A stretch of DNA of 34,488 nt from Thermoguttaceae bacterium (lineage in GTDB: Bacteria; Planctomycetota; Planctomycetia; Pirellulales; Thermoguttaceae): NCBI GenBank assembly GCA_017550965.1, contig JAFZNK010000199.1:1-34488 (forward strand), read 5' to 3'. The notes beneath the pieces are model-generated. The model was not told the origin of the DNA and did not search any database. It was given only the letters and a program-made list of their open reading frames with translations. The first letter of the stretch is position 1. Every line of letters starts with the position of its first letter. This document shows, piece after piece, positions 23,643 through 31,632 of the stretch. The translations under genes and the position numbers were made by a program.

Positions 23643-25958
23643 ATGTTTGTACGAACGATTTCTCGCTTTTTCGCGCTTTTTGTCGCGCTGACGATCGCGT
23701 CGGCGGCTTGTGGAAGCGATTCCCCCTACGAAGTAACGTGGACGAGTCCGTCGTCGGGCTGGAACGAGACCATGCCCCTTGGCAACGGGGAAGTCGGGGT
23801 CAACGCGTATTACAACGGGCAGGTCGGCCGACTTCATCTGCTTGTTTCGCGTACTGATTCGTGGGACGAACTCGGTCGACTCGCAAAATTGGCGGAAGTT
23901 TGTATTCAAGGGTTCGATCCCCGCGAAGGGGAGGCTGTTTCCTATACGCAGACGCTCGATACGAAACGCGGCGTCGTTACGATCGACTACGGTTGTATTG
24001 GCTTTGAGACTCAAATTGAACTTTGGGTCGACGTCGATCGGGACGTCGTCGTTGTGGAAGCTAAGACGGATCGCGAAATCGAGCCGTATGTTTTCTTCTA
24101 CATTTGGCGCGACGAGAACGCCGGCGCGGTCGCGTACCCCGAATGCAGCGATTTGTTCTGGAAGAGCGAGACGGTTCCCGAAATCCGCCCCGACTATTTC
24201 GCCAAAGGGGACGAGCTTGGCGCGGACGACCGGATCGGCGTCTATCATCACAACGTTCCGACTCCGTATTTCGACGATATTTCCAAAACGCAGGGGCTCG
24301 ACGATTTCCCCGGCAGAATCAATCCGCTGGAGAAACGCGCGTTTGGGTGCGTCGTCGCGTGCGAGAACGCCAAACGCGTCGACGACAATAAGTTGCAGGC
24401 GGCGAAGGGAACCGAGTTCCGATTCGAGATCGCCGCGCATACGACCGATCGCGCCGAAAGCGCTCAGGCGTGGATCGACGAGGCGAACGCCGTTTTAACC
24501 GACGCGGCGAGCGTTTCCGTCGAGGCGCGCAAAGAGGCGCGGGACAAGTATTGGTTTGATTTCTCGACGCGTAGCTGGGTTCGATTTACGCCGAATTACG
24601 ATCCGCTCATGACGGAGGAGGAAAGAGCCGCGCTCGCCCAGGAAACGTTCGCGGTAACGCAAGGGTACGCGTTGCAAAGATTTATTTCGGCGTGCGAAGG
24701 TCGGGGCAAATATCCGATTAAATATAACGGAGGTATTTTTACGACGGCTCCGGTCGCGGGCGCGCCGGGTCGGCACGACTATCGCAAATGGGGGCCGGGA
24801 TACTGGTTCCAAAACACGCGTCTGGCGTACTATCCGATGTTGGCAAGCGGCGATTTCAAGTTGATGAAGTCGTTTTTCAATATGTATTTCGACATGCTTC
24901 CTCTTTGCGAATATCGCGTGAAGAAATATTTTGGCGACGAATTCGAAGGCGCGTATTTCCCCGAATGCGTCTATTTCTGGGGGGACGTCTTTCCGGAAAC
25001 GTACGGACAGATCCCGTGGAACGAAAAGGACGACCCGCTCCAGAATTCCGGGTATCATAAGTGGGAATGGGTCGGCGGTTTAGAAATCGCGTTTATGGCG
25101 CTCGAGTATTACGAGTATACGCTTGACGAGGCGTTTCTCCGGGAAAAAGCGGTTCCGTTTGCGCTTTCGGTCGTAAAATTCTTCGATTCGTACTATAAAG
25201 TCGACCCCGCGACGGGCAAGTTGAAAATGTCCCCCGCGCAGGCGTGCGAGACGTGGTGGGATTGCGACAACCCCGCGCCGGAAGTCGCCGGATTGCGCGC
25301 GACGCTCGGCAAATTGCTCGCGCTTACCGACGAACAACTTGGCGCGGAGAATCGCGGGTATTGCGAAGCGCTTTTGGCGAGAGTTCCCGAGATTCCCAAA
25401 CGAATCGACGAAGAGTCCGGCAAGACGATGTTGGCGCCCGCGGCAAGGTTCGACAATTATCGAAACATCGAGTCGCCGCAACTGTATCCGGTCTTTCCGT
25501 TCCGACTCTATTCGTTCGATCAGCCGGGCGCGGACGAAGCGCGTCTGGCGATGGAAAAGCGACTTCAAAAGCACGATTACGGCTGGTCGCAAGACGATTT
25601 GTTCTTCGCGTATCTGGGCGATCGCGAGAACTTGCGCAAGAACCTCGCTCATCGCGCGCAGACGCACGATCCGGCGATGCGTTTCCCGGCGTTTTGGGGC
25701 CCGAATTACGACTGGACGCCCGACCAGACGCACGGGGGCGTTCTTTGCGCCGCCGCTCAGAGCGCGGTCGTGCAGACGACGGGACGCAAGATTATCGTCA
25801 ACGCGTGTTGTCCAAAAGAATGGGACGCGGAATTTAAAGTCTTCGCGCCGTACAAGACGATCGTGCGGGGCCGGATTCACAACGGAACGGTAATTTGGCT
25901 TGAAGTAACTCCGAAGGAGCGTTCCAACGACGTTAGGCGCCGCGATATATACGATTGA
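23643..25958 (+). CDS. Secreted DUF5703 (GH95-like) protein, copy 1
   Basis: A protein of 771 residues with a signal peptide (residues 1-21, cleavage near ASA-ACG). The N-terminal domain begins YEVTWTSPSSGWNETMPLGN and continues with 'LLVSRTDSWDELGRLAKLAEV', which is the DUF5703 signature, a beta-rich domain related to that of glycoside hydrolase family 95. The rest fits an alpha-barrel: 'QRFISACEGRGKYPIKYNGG', 'RKWGPGYWFQNTRLAYYPML', 'MSPAQACETWWDCDNPAPEV', 'ESPQLYPVFPFRLYS', and 'THGGVLCAAAQSAVVQT' near the end. Probably a glycosidase acting on host or plant glycans outside the cytoplasm; substrate and catalytic residues cannot be read with confidence. AGGAG lies nine bases upstream of the ATG. 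The last dozen residues (RRRDIYD) differ from copy 2. Confidence 0.8.
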   Translation: MFVRTISRFFALFVALTIASAACGSDSPYEVTWTSPSSGWNETMPLGNGEVGVNAYYNGQVGRLHLLVSRTDSWDELGRLAKLAEVCIQGFDPREGEAVSYTQTLDTKRGVVTIDYGCIGFETQIELWVDVDRDVVVVEAKTDREIEPYVFFYIWRDENAGAVAYPECSDLFWKSETVPEIRPDYFAKGDELGADDRIGVYHHNVPTPYFDDISKTQGLDDFPGRINPLEKRAFGCVVACENAKRVDDNKLQAAKGTEFRFEIAAHTTDRAESAQAWIDEANAVLTDAASVSVEARKEARDKYWFDFSTRSWVRFTPNYDPLMTEEERAALAQETFAVTQGYALQRFISACEGRGKYPIKYNGGIFTTAPVAGAPGRHDYRKWGPGYWFQNTRLAYYPMLASGDFKLMKSFFNMYFDMLPLCEYRVKKYFGDEFEGAYFPECVYFWGDVFPETYGQIPWNEKDDPLQNSGYHKWEWVGGLEIAFMALEYYEYTLDEAFLREKAVPFALSVVKFFDSYYKVDPATGKLKMSPAQACETWWDCDNPAPEVAGLRATLGKLLALTDEQLGAENRGYCEALLARVPEIPKRIDEESGKTMLAPAARFDNYRNIESPQLYPVFPFRLYSFDQPGADEARLAMEKRLQKHDYGWSQDDLFFAYLGDRENLRKNLAHRAQTHDPAMRFPAFWGPNYDWTPDQTHGGVLCAAAQSAVVQTTGRKIIVNACCPKEWDAEFKVFAPYKTIVRGRIHNGTVIWLEVTPKERSNDVRRRDIYD

Positions 25959-26002
25959 CGCCCGTCGCCGGGCCGGAGATTGCCGAAGGAGACTCAAACA
26001 AG

Positions 26003-26653
26003 ATGAATTACAGGGTAGTCGACCAGAAAACATATTATCGAAGCGGAGTTTTTCGACGCTTCACCGAAGATTGCAAATGCTCGACGTCGATGACGGCTCG
26101 AATCGACGTAACGGATCTTGTCGCGCGTTCAAAAGAAACCGGGACAAAGTTCTATCTCAATTTCCTGTATCTCCTCTCCAGAACGTTGAATTCGCGAGAC
26201 GACTACAAAATGGGATATCTTTGGGAAACCAAAGAGCTGATCTGCTACGACGCGATCAATCCCACGCAGTACGTTTTTCACGAAGACACGGAGACGTGCA
26301 CGCCCGTCTATACGAAATACGACGAGGATTATCAAAGGTTCTACGCCGGCGCTTTTGAGGACGTCGAGCGGGCGAAAAAGACCAAAGAATACGGACTGGA
26401 TCCGATCAACCGTCCCAATTGGTTCGACGCGTCCTATATTCCCTGGATCTCTTACGATTCGCTGAATATCGAGTTGCCGGACGGGTATTTATATTTCCCG
26501 CCGATCGTCAATTGGGGAAAGTATCGCGAGGAAAACGGAAGACTGGTCATGCCCGTGAGCGTTCGTCTTAATCACGCGATTGCGGACGGTTATCTTGTCG
26601 CGAACGTGTTCCGACTGCTGCAGCGGGAAATTGAATCGTTTGTTCAACGATAG
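26003..26653 (+). CDS. Chloramphenicol acetyltransferase-type (CAT, type A) acyltransferase
   Basis: A 216-residue protein of normal CAT length, which would act as a cytoplasmic trimer that acylates a hydroxyl group using acetyl-CoA. It shows the family start (a short strand, then FRRFTEDCKCSTSMTARIDVT), the mid-protein segment PWISYDSLNI corresponding to the CAT 'SWISFTxFNL' strand, WGKY, and the catalytic H191-x-x-x-D195-G (HAIADG) near the C terminus. The first His of the usual HHxxxDG is Asn. The ATG at 26003 is preceded by AAGGAG at a long spacing of about 11 bases; the open frame begins slightly earlier but without a better site. It sits 44 bases after DUF5703 copy 1 and 43 bases before copy 2, so it is probably cotranscribed. 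Chromosomal CAT homologues of this sort need not confer drug resistance. Confidence 0.85.
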   Translation: MNYRVVDQKTYYRSGVFRRFTEDCKCSTSMTARIDVTDLVARSKETGTKFYLNFLYLLSRTLNSRDDYKMGYLWETKELICYDAINPTQYVFHEDTETCTPVYTKYDEDYQRFYAGAFEDVERAKKTKEYGLDPINRPNWFDASYIPWISYDSLNIELPDGYLYFPPIVNWGKYREENGRLVMPVSVRLNHAIADGYLVANVFRLLQREIESFVQR

Positions 26654-26696
26654 TTCGGCCGTTTTTATCAGCCCAAACCGTTATATGGAGTCTGTT

Positions 26697-29003
26697 ATGA
26701 CGTTGCAAACATTATCGCGTTTTTTCGCGCTCCTGATCGCGCTAACGACCGCGTTGACGGCTTATGCGGGCGATTCGCCCTACGAAGTTACGTGGACGAG
26801 CCCCTCGACGAATTGGAACGGAACCATGCCGCTTGGAAACGGAGAGGTCGGCGTGAACGCGTTTTTTAACGGACAGGCCGGTCGGCTTCATCTGCTCGTT
26901 TCGAGAACGGACTCTTACGACGAACTCGGCCGACTCGCGAAATTGGCGGAAGTTTGCGTTCACGGCTTTTCGACGTTGGCGGAGGGCGAGCCTTACGTCC
27001 AGACGCTCGACACAAAACGCGGCGCCATAACGATTAAGTACGGCGCCGAAGGGAAGGAGACGCGAATCGAACTTTGGGTCGACGTTGATCGGGACGTCGT
27101 CGTCGCGGAGGCGTCGAGCGATCTGGAGATCGGGCCTTACGCGTTCTTCTTCATTTGGCGCGACGAGAACGCCGGAACGCTTCCGGAGAGATTTACGCCC
27201 GGCGACTTGTTCTGGGAGAGCAAGACTCCGGCGCAAATTCGTCCGGACGCGTTCGCCGCCGAGGCCGAACTTGGCGCGAACGATCGAATCGGCGTCTATC
27301 ACCGCAACGTGAAGACTCCGTATTTCGACGACGTTTCCAGGACGCAGGGCCTCGACGATTTCCCCGGCAGGATCGATCCGCTGGAAAACAGGACGTTTGG
27401 ATGCGTCGTCGCGAGCGCAAACGCCCAACGCGTCGACGACAATAAGTTGCAAGCGCCGAAGGGAAGAGAATTTCGCTTTGACGTCGCCGCTCTTACGACC
27501 GAACGCGCCGAGAACGCGCAAACGTGGATCGACGAGGCGAACGCGGTTTTGGCGGACGCGTCGTCGGTTTCTCCGGACGCGCGCAAAGCGGCCCGCGACA
27601 AGTATTGGCGAGAGTTCGCGGAGCGCAGCTGGACGATTTTCACTCCGAATTATCGCGCCGACATGACCGAGGAGGAAAAAGCCGCGCTTGATCGCGAGAC
27701 GTTCGCCGTGTCGCAAGGATACGCGCTGCAACGCTTTATCTTCGCCTGCGAAGGACGCGGGCGCTACGCGATTAATTTCAACGGCGGCGTCTTTACGACG
27801 GCGCCGGTCGCGGGCGCGCCGGGTCGGCACGACTATCGTCGATGGGGGACGGGGTTCTGGTTCCAAAACACGCGGCTGTCGTATTATCCGATGTTGGAAA
27901 GCGGCGATTTCGAGTTGATGAAGCCGTTTTTCAAGACGTATTTCGACATGCTTCCTCTTTGCGAATATCGGGTTAAGAAATATTTCGGCGACACGTTCGA
28001 AGGCGCGTATTATCCCGAATGCGTCTATTTCTGGGGCGACGTCTTTCCGGAAGCGTACGGGCCGACTCCCTGGAACGAAAAAGAGGAGCCGCTTCAGGAT
28101 TCCAGGTGCCATCGCTGGGAATGGGTCGGCGGCCTGGAGATCGCGTGTTTGGCGCTTAATTATTACGAATACGCGCTTGACGAAGCGTTTCTCCAAGAGA
28201 AGGCGGTTCCGTTCGCGCTTTCCGTTGTTAAATTTTTCGACTCGTACTATAAAGTTGATCCCGCGACGGGCAAATTGAAGATGTCGCCGGCGCAGGCGTG
28301 CGAGACGTGGCAGGATTGCGACGACCCCGCGCCGGAAGTCGCCGGACTGCGCGCTACGCTTGGCAAATTGCTCGCGCTTACGGACGAACAACTTAGCGCG
28401 ACCGATCGCGCGTATTGCGAAGCGCTTTTGGCGAGGATCCCCGACGTTCCGACGACGGTCGACGCGGAGTCGGGCAAGTCGATGTTGGCGCCCGCGGCAA
28501 GATTCGAGCGCAATTCGAACGTCGAGTCGCCGCAGCTGTACCCGGTCTTTCCGTTCCGGCTCTATTCGTTCGATCAGCCGGGCGTCGAGGAAGCGCGTCT
28601 GGCGATGGAAAAACGCTTGCAGAAGCACGATTTCGGGTGGTCGCAAGACGATTTGTTCTTCTCGTATCTTGGCGATCGCGAGAATTTGCGCAAGAACCTG
28701 AGTCGTCGCGCGCAGAATCACGACCCGGCGATGCGGTTCCCGGCGTTTTGGGGGCCGAATTACGACTGGACGCCCGATCAGACGCACGGGGGAGTTCTTT
28801 GCTCCGCCGCTCAAAGCGCGGTTGTGCAGACGACCGGACGCAGGATTTTTGTGAATCCGTCGCTCCCAAAAGAATGGAACGCGGAGTTTAAAGTCTTCGC
28901 GCCGTATCAGACGACCGTCGAAGGAAAGATTGTCGACGGAAAGGTCGCGGAGCTAAAGGTAACGCCCGAAGAACGCGCCGGGGACGTGACGATTGTCGAA
29001 TAG
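26697..29003 (+). CDS. Secreted DUF5703 (GH95-like) protein, copy 2
   Basis: The product has 768 residues and is a close paralogue of the protein at 23643, recognisable along the whole length. The signal peptide covers residues 1-22 (FFALLIALTTALTAYAG, cleavage after AYA). Conserved blocks include 'TWTSPSTNWNGTMPLGNGEV', 'LLVSRTDSYDELGRLAKLAE', 'RRWGTGFWFQNTRLSYYPML', 'MSPAQACETWQDCDDPAPEV' and 'THGGVLCSAAQSAVVQT'. I set the start at the ATG at 26697, which has GGAG six bases upstream; the open frame extends back into the CAT gene, but that part is a shadow. The two copies differ mainly in charged surface positions and at the extreme C terminus, so they may have diverged in glycan preference. 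The cluster ends with the terminator at 29098-29128. Confidence 0.8.
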   Translation: MTLQTLSRFFALLIALTTALTAYAGDSPYEVTWTSPSTNWNGTMPLGNGEVGVNAFFNGQAGRLHLLVSRTDSYDELGRLAKLAEVCVHGFSTLAEGEPYVQTLDTKRGAITIKYGAEGKETRIELWVDVDRDVVVAEASSDLEIGPYAFFFIWRDENAGTLPERFTPGDLFWESKTPAQIRPDAFAAEAELGANDRIGVYHRNVKTPYFDDVSRTQGLDDFPGRIDPLENRTFGCVVASANAQRVDDNKLQAPKGREFRFDVAALTTERAENAQTWIDEANAVLADASSVSPDARKAARDKYWREFAERSWTIFTPNYRADMTEEEKAALDRETFAVSQGYALQRFIFACEGRGRYAINFNGGVFTTAPVAGAPGRHDYRRWGTGFWFQNTRLSYYPMLESGDFELMKPFFKTYFDMLPLCEYRVKKYFGDTFEGAYYPECVYFWGDVFPEAYGPTPWNEKEEPLQDSRCHRWEWVGGLEIACLALNYYEYALDEAFLQEKAVPFALSVVKFFDSYYKVDPATGKLKMSPAQACETWQDCDDPAPEVAGLRATLGKLLALTDEQLSATDRAYCEALLARIPDVPTTVDAESGKSMLAPAARFERNSNVESPQLYPVFPFRLYSFDQPGVEEARLAMEKRLQKHDFGWSQDDLFFSYLGDRENLRKNLSRRAQNHDPAMRFPAFWGPNYDWTPDQTHGGVLCSAAQSAVVQTTGRRIFVNPSLPKEWNAEFKVFAPYQTTVEGKIVDGKVAELKVTPEERAGDVTIVE

Positions 29004-29097
29004 ATTCGCCGCCCGGAACTAAGCCGCGCCCCGCGGTCCGCGGGCGCTCAGGTTAAACGCGGAATACGGCGAGGCGAGGATTTGTAATATTAGCTGA

Positions 29098-29128
29098 CAA
29101 AAAGTGTCACCAGTGGTGACACTTTTTG
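29098..29128. terminator. Strong bidirectional terminator after the DUF5703 cluster
   Basis: A perfect 14-bp stem, CAAAAAGTGTCACC (29098-29111) with GGTGACACTTTTTG (29115-29128), with a 3-base loop. The A and T runs inside the arms give a T tract on either strand. It lies 95 bases after the stop at 29003. Confidence 0.75.
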
Positions 29129-29345
29129 ATATACCGTATTTTATAGAGTATCGGTTTTTTGTTGTATTACTAAAACTTATGAAACGAAGAAATGGCCGAA
29201 TTTGATAAGACGATTTGTTCAGTAGACTCTTTTTGCATGAGCCCGTGTAGTTGATAGCCCGCGCCGCACGGGCGCTCAGACGGATGAAACATTCGGTTAA
29301 ACGCGGATAACAGCGGCGCGACGAAATAGAATCGAAGCAAATACA

Positions 29346-29375
29346 AAAAGGCGTCGCCAGCGCGCGACGCCTTTT
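29346..29375. terminator. Bidirectional intrinsic terminator
   Basis: AAAAGGCGTCGC (29346-29357) pairs with GCGACGCCTTTT (29364-29375) around a 6-base loop. It lies about 300 bases after the stop of the leftward polyferredoxin gene and is the likely end of that transcript. Confidence 0.75.
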
Positions 29376-29460
29376 CATATTTCTACGAGATTGAAGCGAT
29401 AATTCGACGGAACGTTTCGTTCGTAGGCTGCACGTTAGCTTTGATTTTGCGTAGCCGCTA

Positions 29461-29625
29461 TGGCGTCTTTCGACGCCAACGTCGACTCCTGTCGACGGCT
29501 CTCCGCGCTTTGCGCGGGACGCGTTGCCTTGTTTGCCCGTGGCGTCCCGCGGACTTCGCCGCCTACCGCTTGCGGCTCTTATGGAATCAACGCGGCACTG
29601 GCACGCAAGAGACCAACGGGAGCGG
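29461..29625. repeat. Hairpin-array repeat, copy B
   Basis: Three hairpins in the same order as copy A: TGGCGTC-TTTC-GACGCCA (29461-29478), CGTCGAC-TCCT-GTCGACG (29480-29497) and TCCGCGC-TTT-GCGCGGG (29502-29518). Then come the same blocks: ACGCGTTGC (29519-29527), TTTGCC (29532-29537), CTTGCGGCTC (29569-29578) and GACCAACGGGAGCGG (29611-29625). It ends 46 bases from the stop codon of the leftward gene at 29672. Confidence 0.65.
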
Positions 29626-29671
29626 AGATTTACGCCCGCGCGGAAGCGCGAACCGGGAGTCCGTCGTCAGA

Positions 29672-31480
29672 CTAGAAGCCGAAGTCGACGTTTTCGACTT
29701 CTTTCACTTCCTCTTTCGGCGGCGGGGTGGCTTCGGTCTGTTCCCGATGGCCTTCGATGTAGATCGCGCGATAGGGTCGGGCGGGGCAGATGTGTTCGCA
29801 GCCGCCGCAGCCGACGCAGAGCTCTTCGTGCGTTTCGGGGATCGTCAGGCCCTTTTCGGGGTCGCCGTAGGGGACCATCTGAACCGCCTGCGTCGGGCAG
29901 TGTTCGGAACACGCGCCGCAATGCTCGTTTTTCGCGTAGACGATGCAGTTTTCTTTGATAAAGACGACGTGCCCCATCTGCGTAACGTGTTTCTTTTCGA
30001 CCGTTAACGGAAGAATCGCTCCGGTCGGGCAGACGTCGCCGCAGATCGTGCAGTCGAAATTGCAGAACCCGCGCTTCTCAGAGTATTCAACGATCGGTTG
30101 CATGAATCCGAGCAGACCGTTTTCAAATCCGCCGGGTTTCAGAATATGCGCGGGGCATTTGGCGACGCACAGCTGACATCCGACGCAATGATGCATATAA
30201 TGTTCGCGATTGGGCGCGCCCGGCGGCATGATCGTGTGTTCCTGCTTATACGGAGTGAGCCCGTAATCGGCGGGAATTTCTTCGGGAGCGGCGCCTTCGG
30301 CGGCGTCGACGAGATCGAGCGCTTCGCCTTCGCCCGACGTCGTGGGCGCTTCTTCCTGAACGGCTCCGACGGCGAATTTGGCGACGGCGGCGACTCCGGC
30401 GAGCGCGGACAGCGCGATGAATTCGCGTTTGCCGCGATCGAACCCTTTGATTTCGCGCAAGACGCGTTCTTTTTCGCGTAGCGTCGCTTCGTCGAGCGTC
30501 GACGCCGTTTGTTGTTCGGCGTTCTCCTTCTTTTCGACGATTTCGTTGGGCGCGAGCTTGACTTTCTTGCCGACTCCGTAGGAAAGCGCGCCTTTTTTAC
30601 ACGCGCCGAAGCAGTCGAAGCAAACGACGCAACGCGTGTTGTCGACCGTCTTGTTCTTCGCGTCGATGCAGGAGCTCTTGCAACGCTTTTCGCAAAGTCC
30701 GCAACTTATGCACTTGCTCGCGTCAATGCGCGTTTTGAAGAACGAAAATTGGGACAGGAACCCGAGGAACGAGCCGACGGGGCAGACGGTGTTGCAGTAG
30801 AGGCGTCCGTAACGGCCCGCGATATAGGCGAGACCGACAAACGAGACGATTCCGACGATAAACGCCCAGATGCTTTCGACGGACAAGTCGACGTAGAAAA
30901 ACGCGTATTTGAGGTCGTCGTTGGCGGAGTTCTGGAACATTGAGAACAACTCGTTGTTGACGATCACGTTGATCGGGCGAAAGACGTTCACGGCGATGCG
31001 TCCGAAAATTCCGTACGGTTCGATCAGGCCGAAATAGAACAGCCCGATAAAGCCGGCGAGAATCGCGTAGACGAAGAACCCGATTCGAATTCCCTTGCGG
31101 TTCTTGCGGAACGAGAAATTCTTCCACGCAAACGGCTTCCTGACTTTTTTGACTTTCGGAGCGCCTTCTTTCGGTTTGGCGTCCTTTTTGGAGCCGCAAA
31201 TCTGAACGCACTTGCCCGCGAGCCAGGAGAACAGGTCCTGCAGGATTCCAAGCGGACAGATCACGGAACAGTAAACGCGTCCGAACAGGAGCGTCGCGGC
31301 CAGGAGCGCGAGCGTGATTGCAAGAGCGCCGCTCGTAACCGCGCCGACAAACTGGATTTTTTCCAGCCACGCGAAACTTTGCGGGACTTTCTCGCGAAGA
31401 TCGATAAAATACGCGACGATCGCCGCAAGCATAAGAAGCGCGACTAAAACGCGCAGCGCGCGTAAGAATTTGTATTTCAT
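29672..31480 (-). CDS. NapH-like membrane polyferredoxin (4Fe-4S electron-transfer protein)
   Basis: Product of 602 residues. The N-terminal half is a NapH/YccM-like membrane part with helices near 8-26 and 43-66. It has the two CxxxCP motifs of that family, at C71-x3-C75-P76 (GRVYCSVICPLG) and C229-x3-C233-P, followed by ferredoxin cysteines (CISCGLCEKRC and CVVCFDCFGAC, about 250-290). The C-terminal half begins with another hydrophobic stretch (REFIALSALAGVAAVAKFAV) and carries further 4Fe-4S motifs near residues 430 (HCVGCQLCVAKCP), 476 (CTICGDVCP), 520 (CGACSEHCP) and 553 (CVGCGGCEHICP). It looks like a fusion of NapH-type and NapG-type electron carriers, probably moving electrons between the quinone pool and an exported enzyme. 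I chose the ATG at 31480; an upstream TTG is in frame, and neither has a clear ribosome binding site. The DUF362 gene lies just upstream. Confidence 0.82.
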   Translation of the reverse strand: MKYKFLRALRVLVALLMLAAIVAYFIDLREKVPQSFAWLEKIQFVGAVTSGALAITLALLAATLLFGRVYCSVICPLGILQDLFSWLAGKCVQICGSKKDAKPKEGAPKVKKVRKPFAWKNFSFRKNRKGIRIGFFVYAILAGFIGLFYFGLIEPYGIFGRIAVNVFRPINVIVNNELFSMFQNSANDDLKYAFFYVDLSVESIWAFIVGIVSFVGLAYIAGRYGRLYCNTVCPVGSFLGFLSQFSFFKTRIDASKCISCGLCEKRCKSSCIDAKNKTVDNTRCVVCFDCFGACKKGALSYGVGKKVKLAPNEIVEKKENAEQQTASTLDEATLREKERVLREIKGFDRGKREFIALSALAGVAAVAKFAVGAVQEEAPTTSGEGEALDLVDAAEGAAPEEIPADYGLTPYKQEHTIMPPGAPNREHYMHHCVGCQLCVAKCPAHILKPGGFENGLLGFMQPIVEYSEKRGFCNFDCTICGDVCPTGAILPLTVEKKHVTQMGHVVFIKENCIVYAKNEHCGACSEHCPTQAVQMVPYGDPEKGLTIPETHEELCVGCGGCEHICPARPYRAIYIEGHREQTEATPPPKEEVKEVENVDFGF

Positions 31481-31561
31481 GTCAGCGATTATGAAAAAGG
31501 CGGGAAAACGGGAGCGCCGCTTGTCAAACAAGTCGAACGCGTTAATTAGAGATATTTTACA

Positions 31562-31600
31562 AAGAAATCGTCGAAACGAAATCCGCTCCGACGATTTCTT
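31562..31600 (-). terminator. Hairpin between the DUF362 and polyferredoxin genes
   Basis: A perfect 12-bp stem (AAGAAATCGTCG at 31562-31573 with CGACGATTTCTT at 31589-31600) has a 15-base loop and starts 33 bases after the DUF362 stop. Read on the minus strand the arm ends in ATTTCTTTG, a weak T tract. It may end part of the transcripts or protect the upstream message, so that the polyferredoxin is made at a lower level. Confidence 0.5.
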
Positions 31601-31632
31601 AAAAGATTACCGTAAAACGCGATACGTTTTTA

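Larger units (their letters stand above)
29004..29671. other. Intergenic region with two terminators and repeats, no gene seen
   Basis: The stretch separates the convergent DUF5703 cluster and the polyferredoxin gene. It contains a terminator at 29098-29128, a second at 29346-29375, a hairpin array at 29461-29625, and a split direct repeat (CGGGCGCTCAG at 29041-29051 and 29269-29279; GGTTAAACGCGGA at 29051-29063 and 29295-29307). The part between the two repeat copies is AT-rich. Open frames here are short or Arg-rich and lack ribosome binding sites. Confidence 0.55.

Noticed and set aside
26003..26653. A recently acquired antibiotic-resistance cassette
   Set aside because: No integrase, insertion sequence or integron site flanks the CAT gene, and its base composition and spacing match its neighbours.
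26742..28814. A 690-codon open frame antisense to DUF5703 copy 2
   Set aside because: It is an Arg-rich shadow of a GC-rich gene that avoids codons whose complement is a stop. The sense frame has a signal peptide, a family match and a paralogue; the antisense protein has none of these.
29461..29625. CRISPR array or direct-repeat array
   Set aside because: The repeats are three different short hairpins, not identical repeats with unique spacers, and no cas genes are present.
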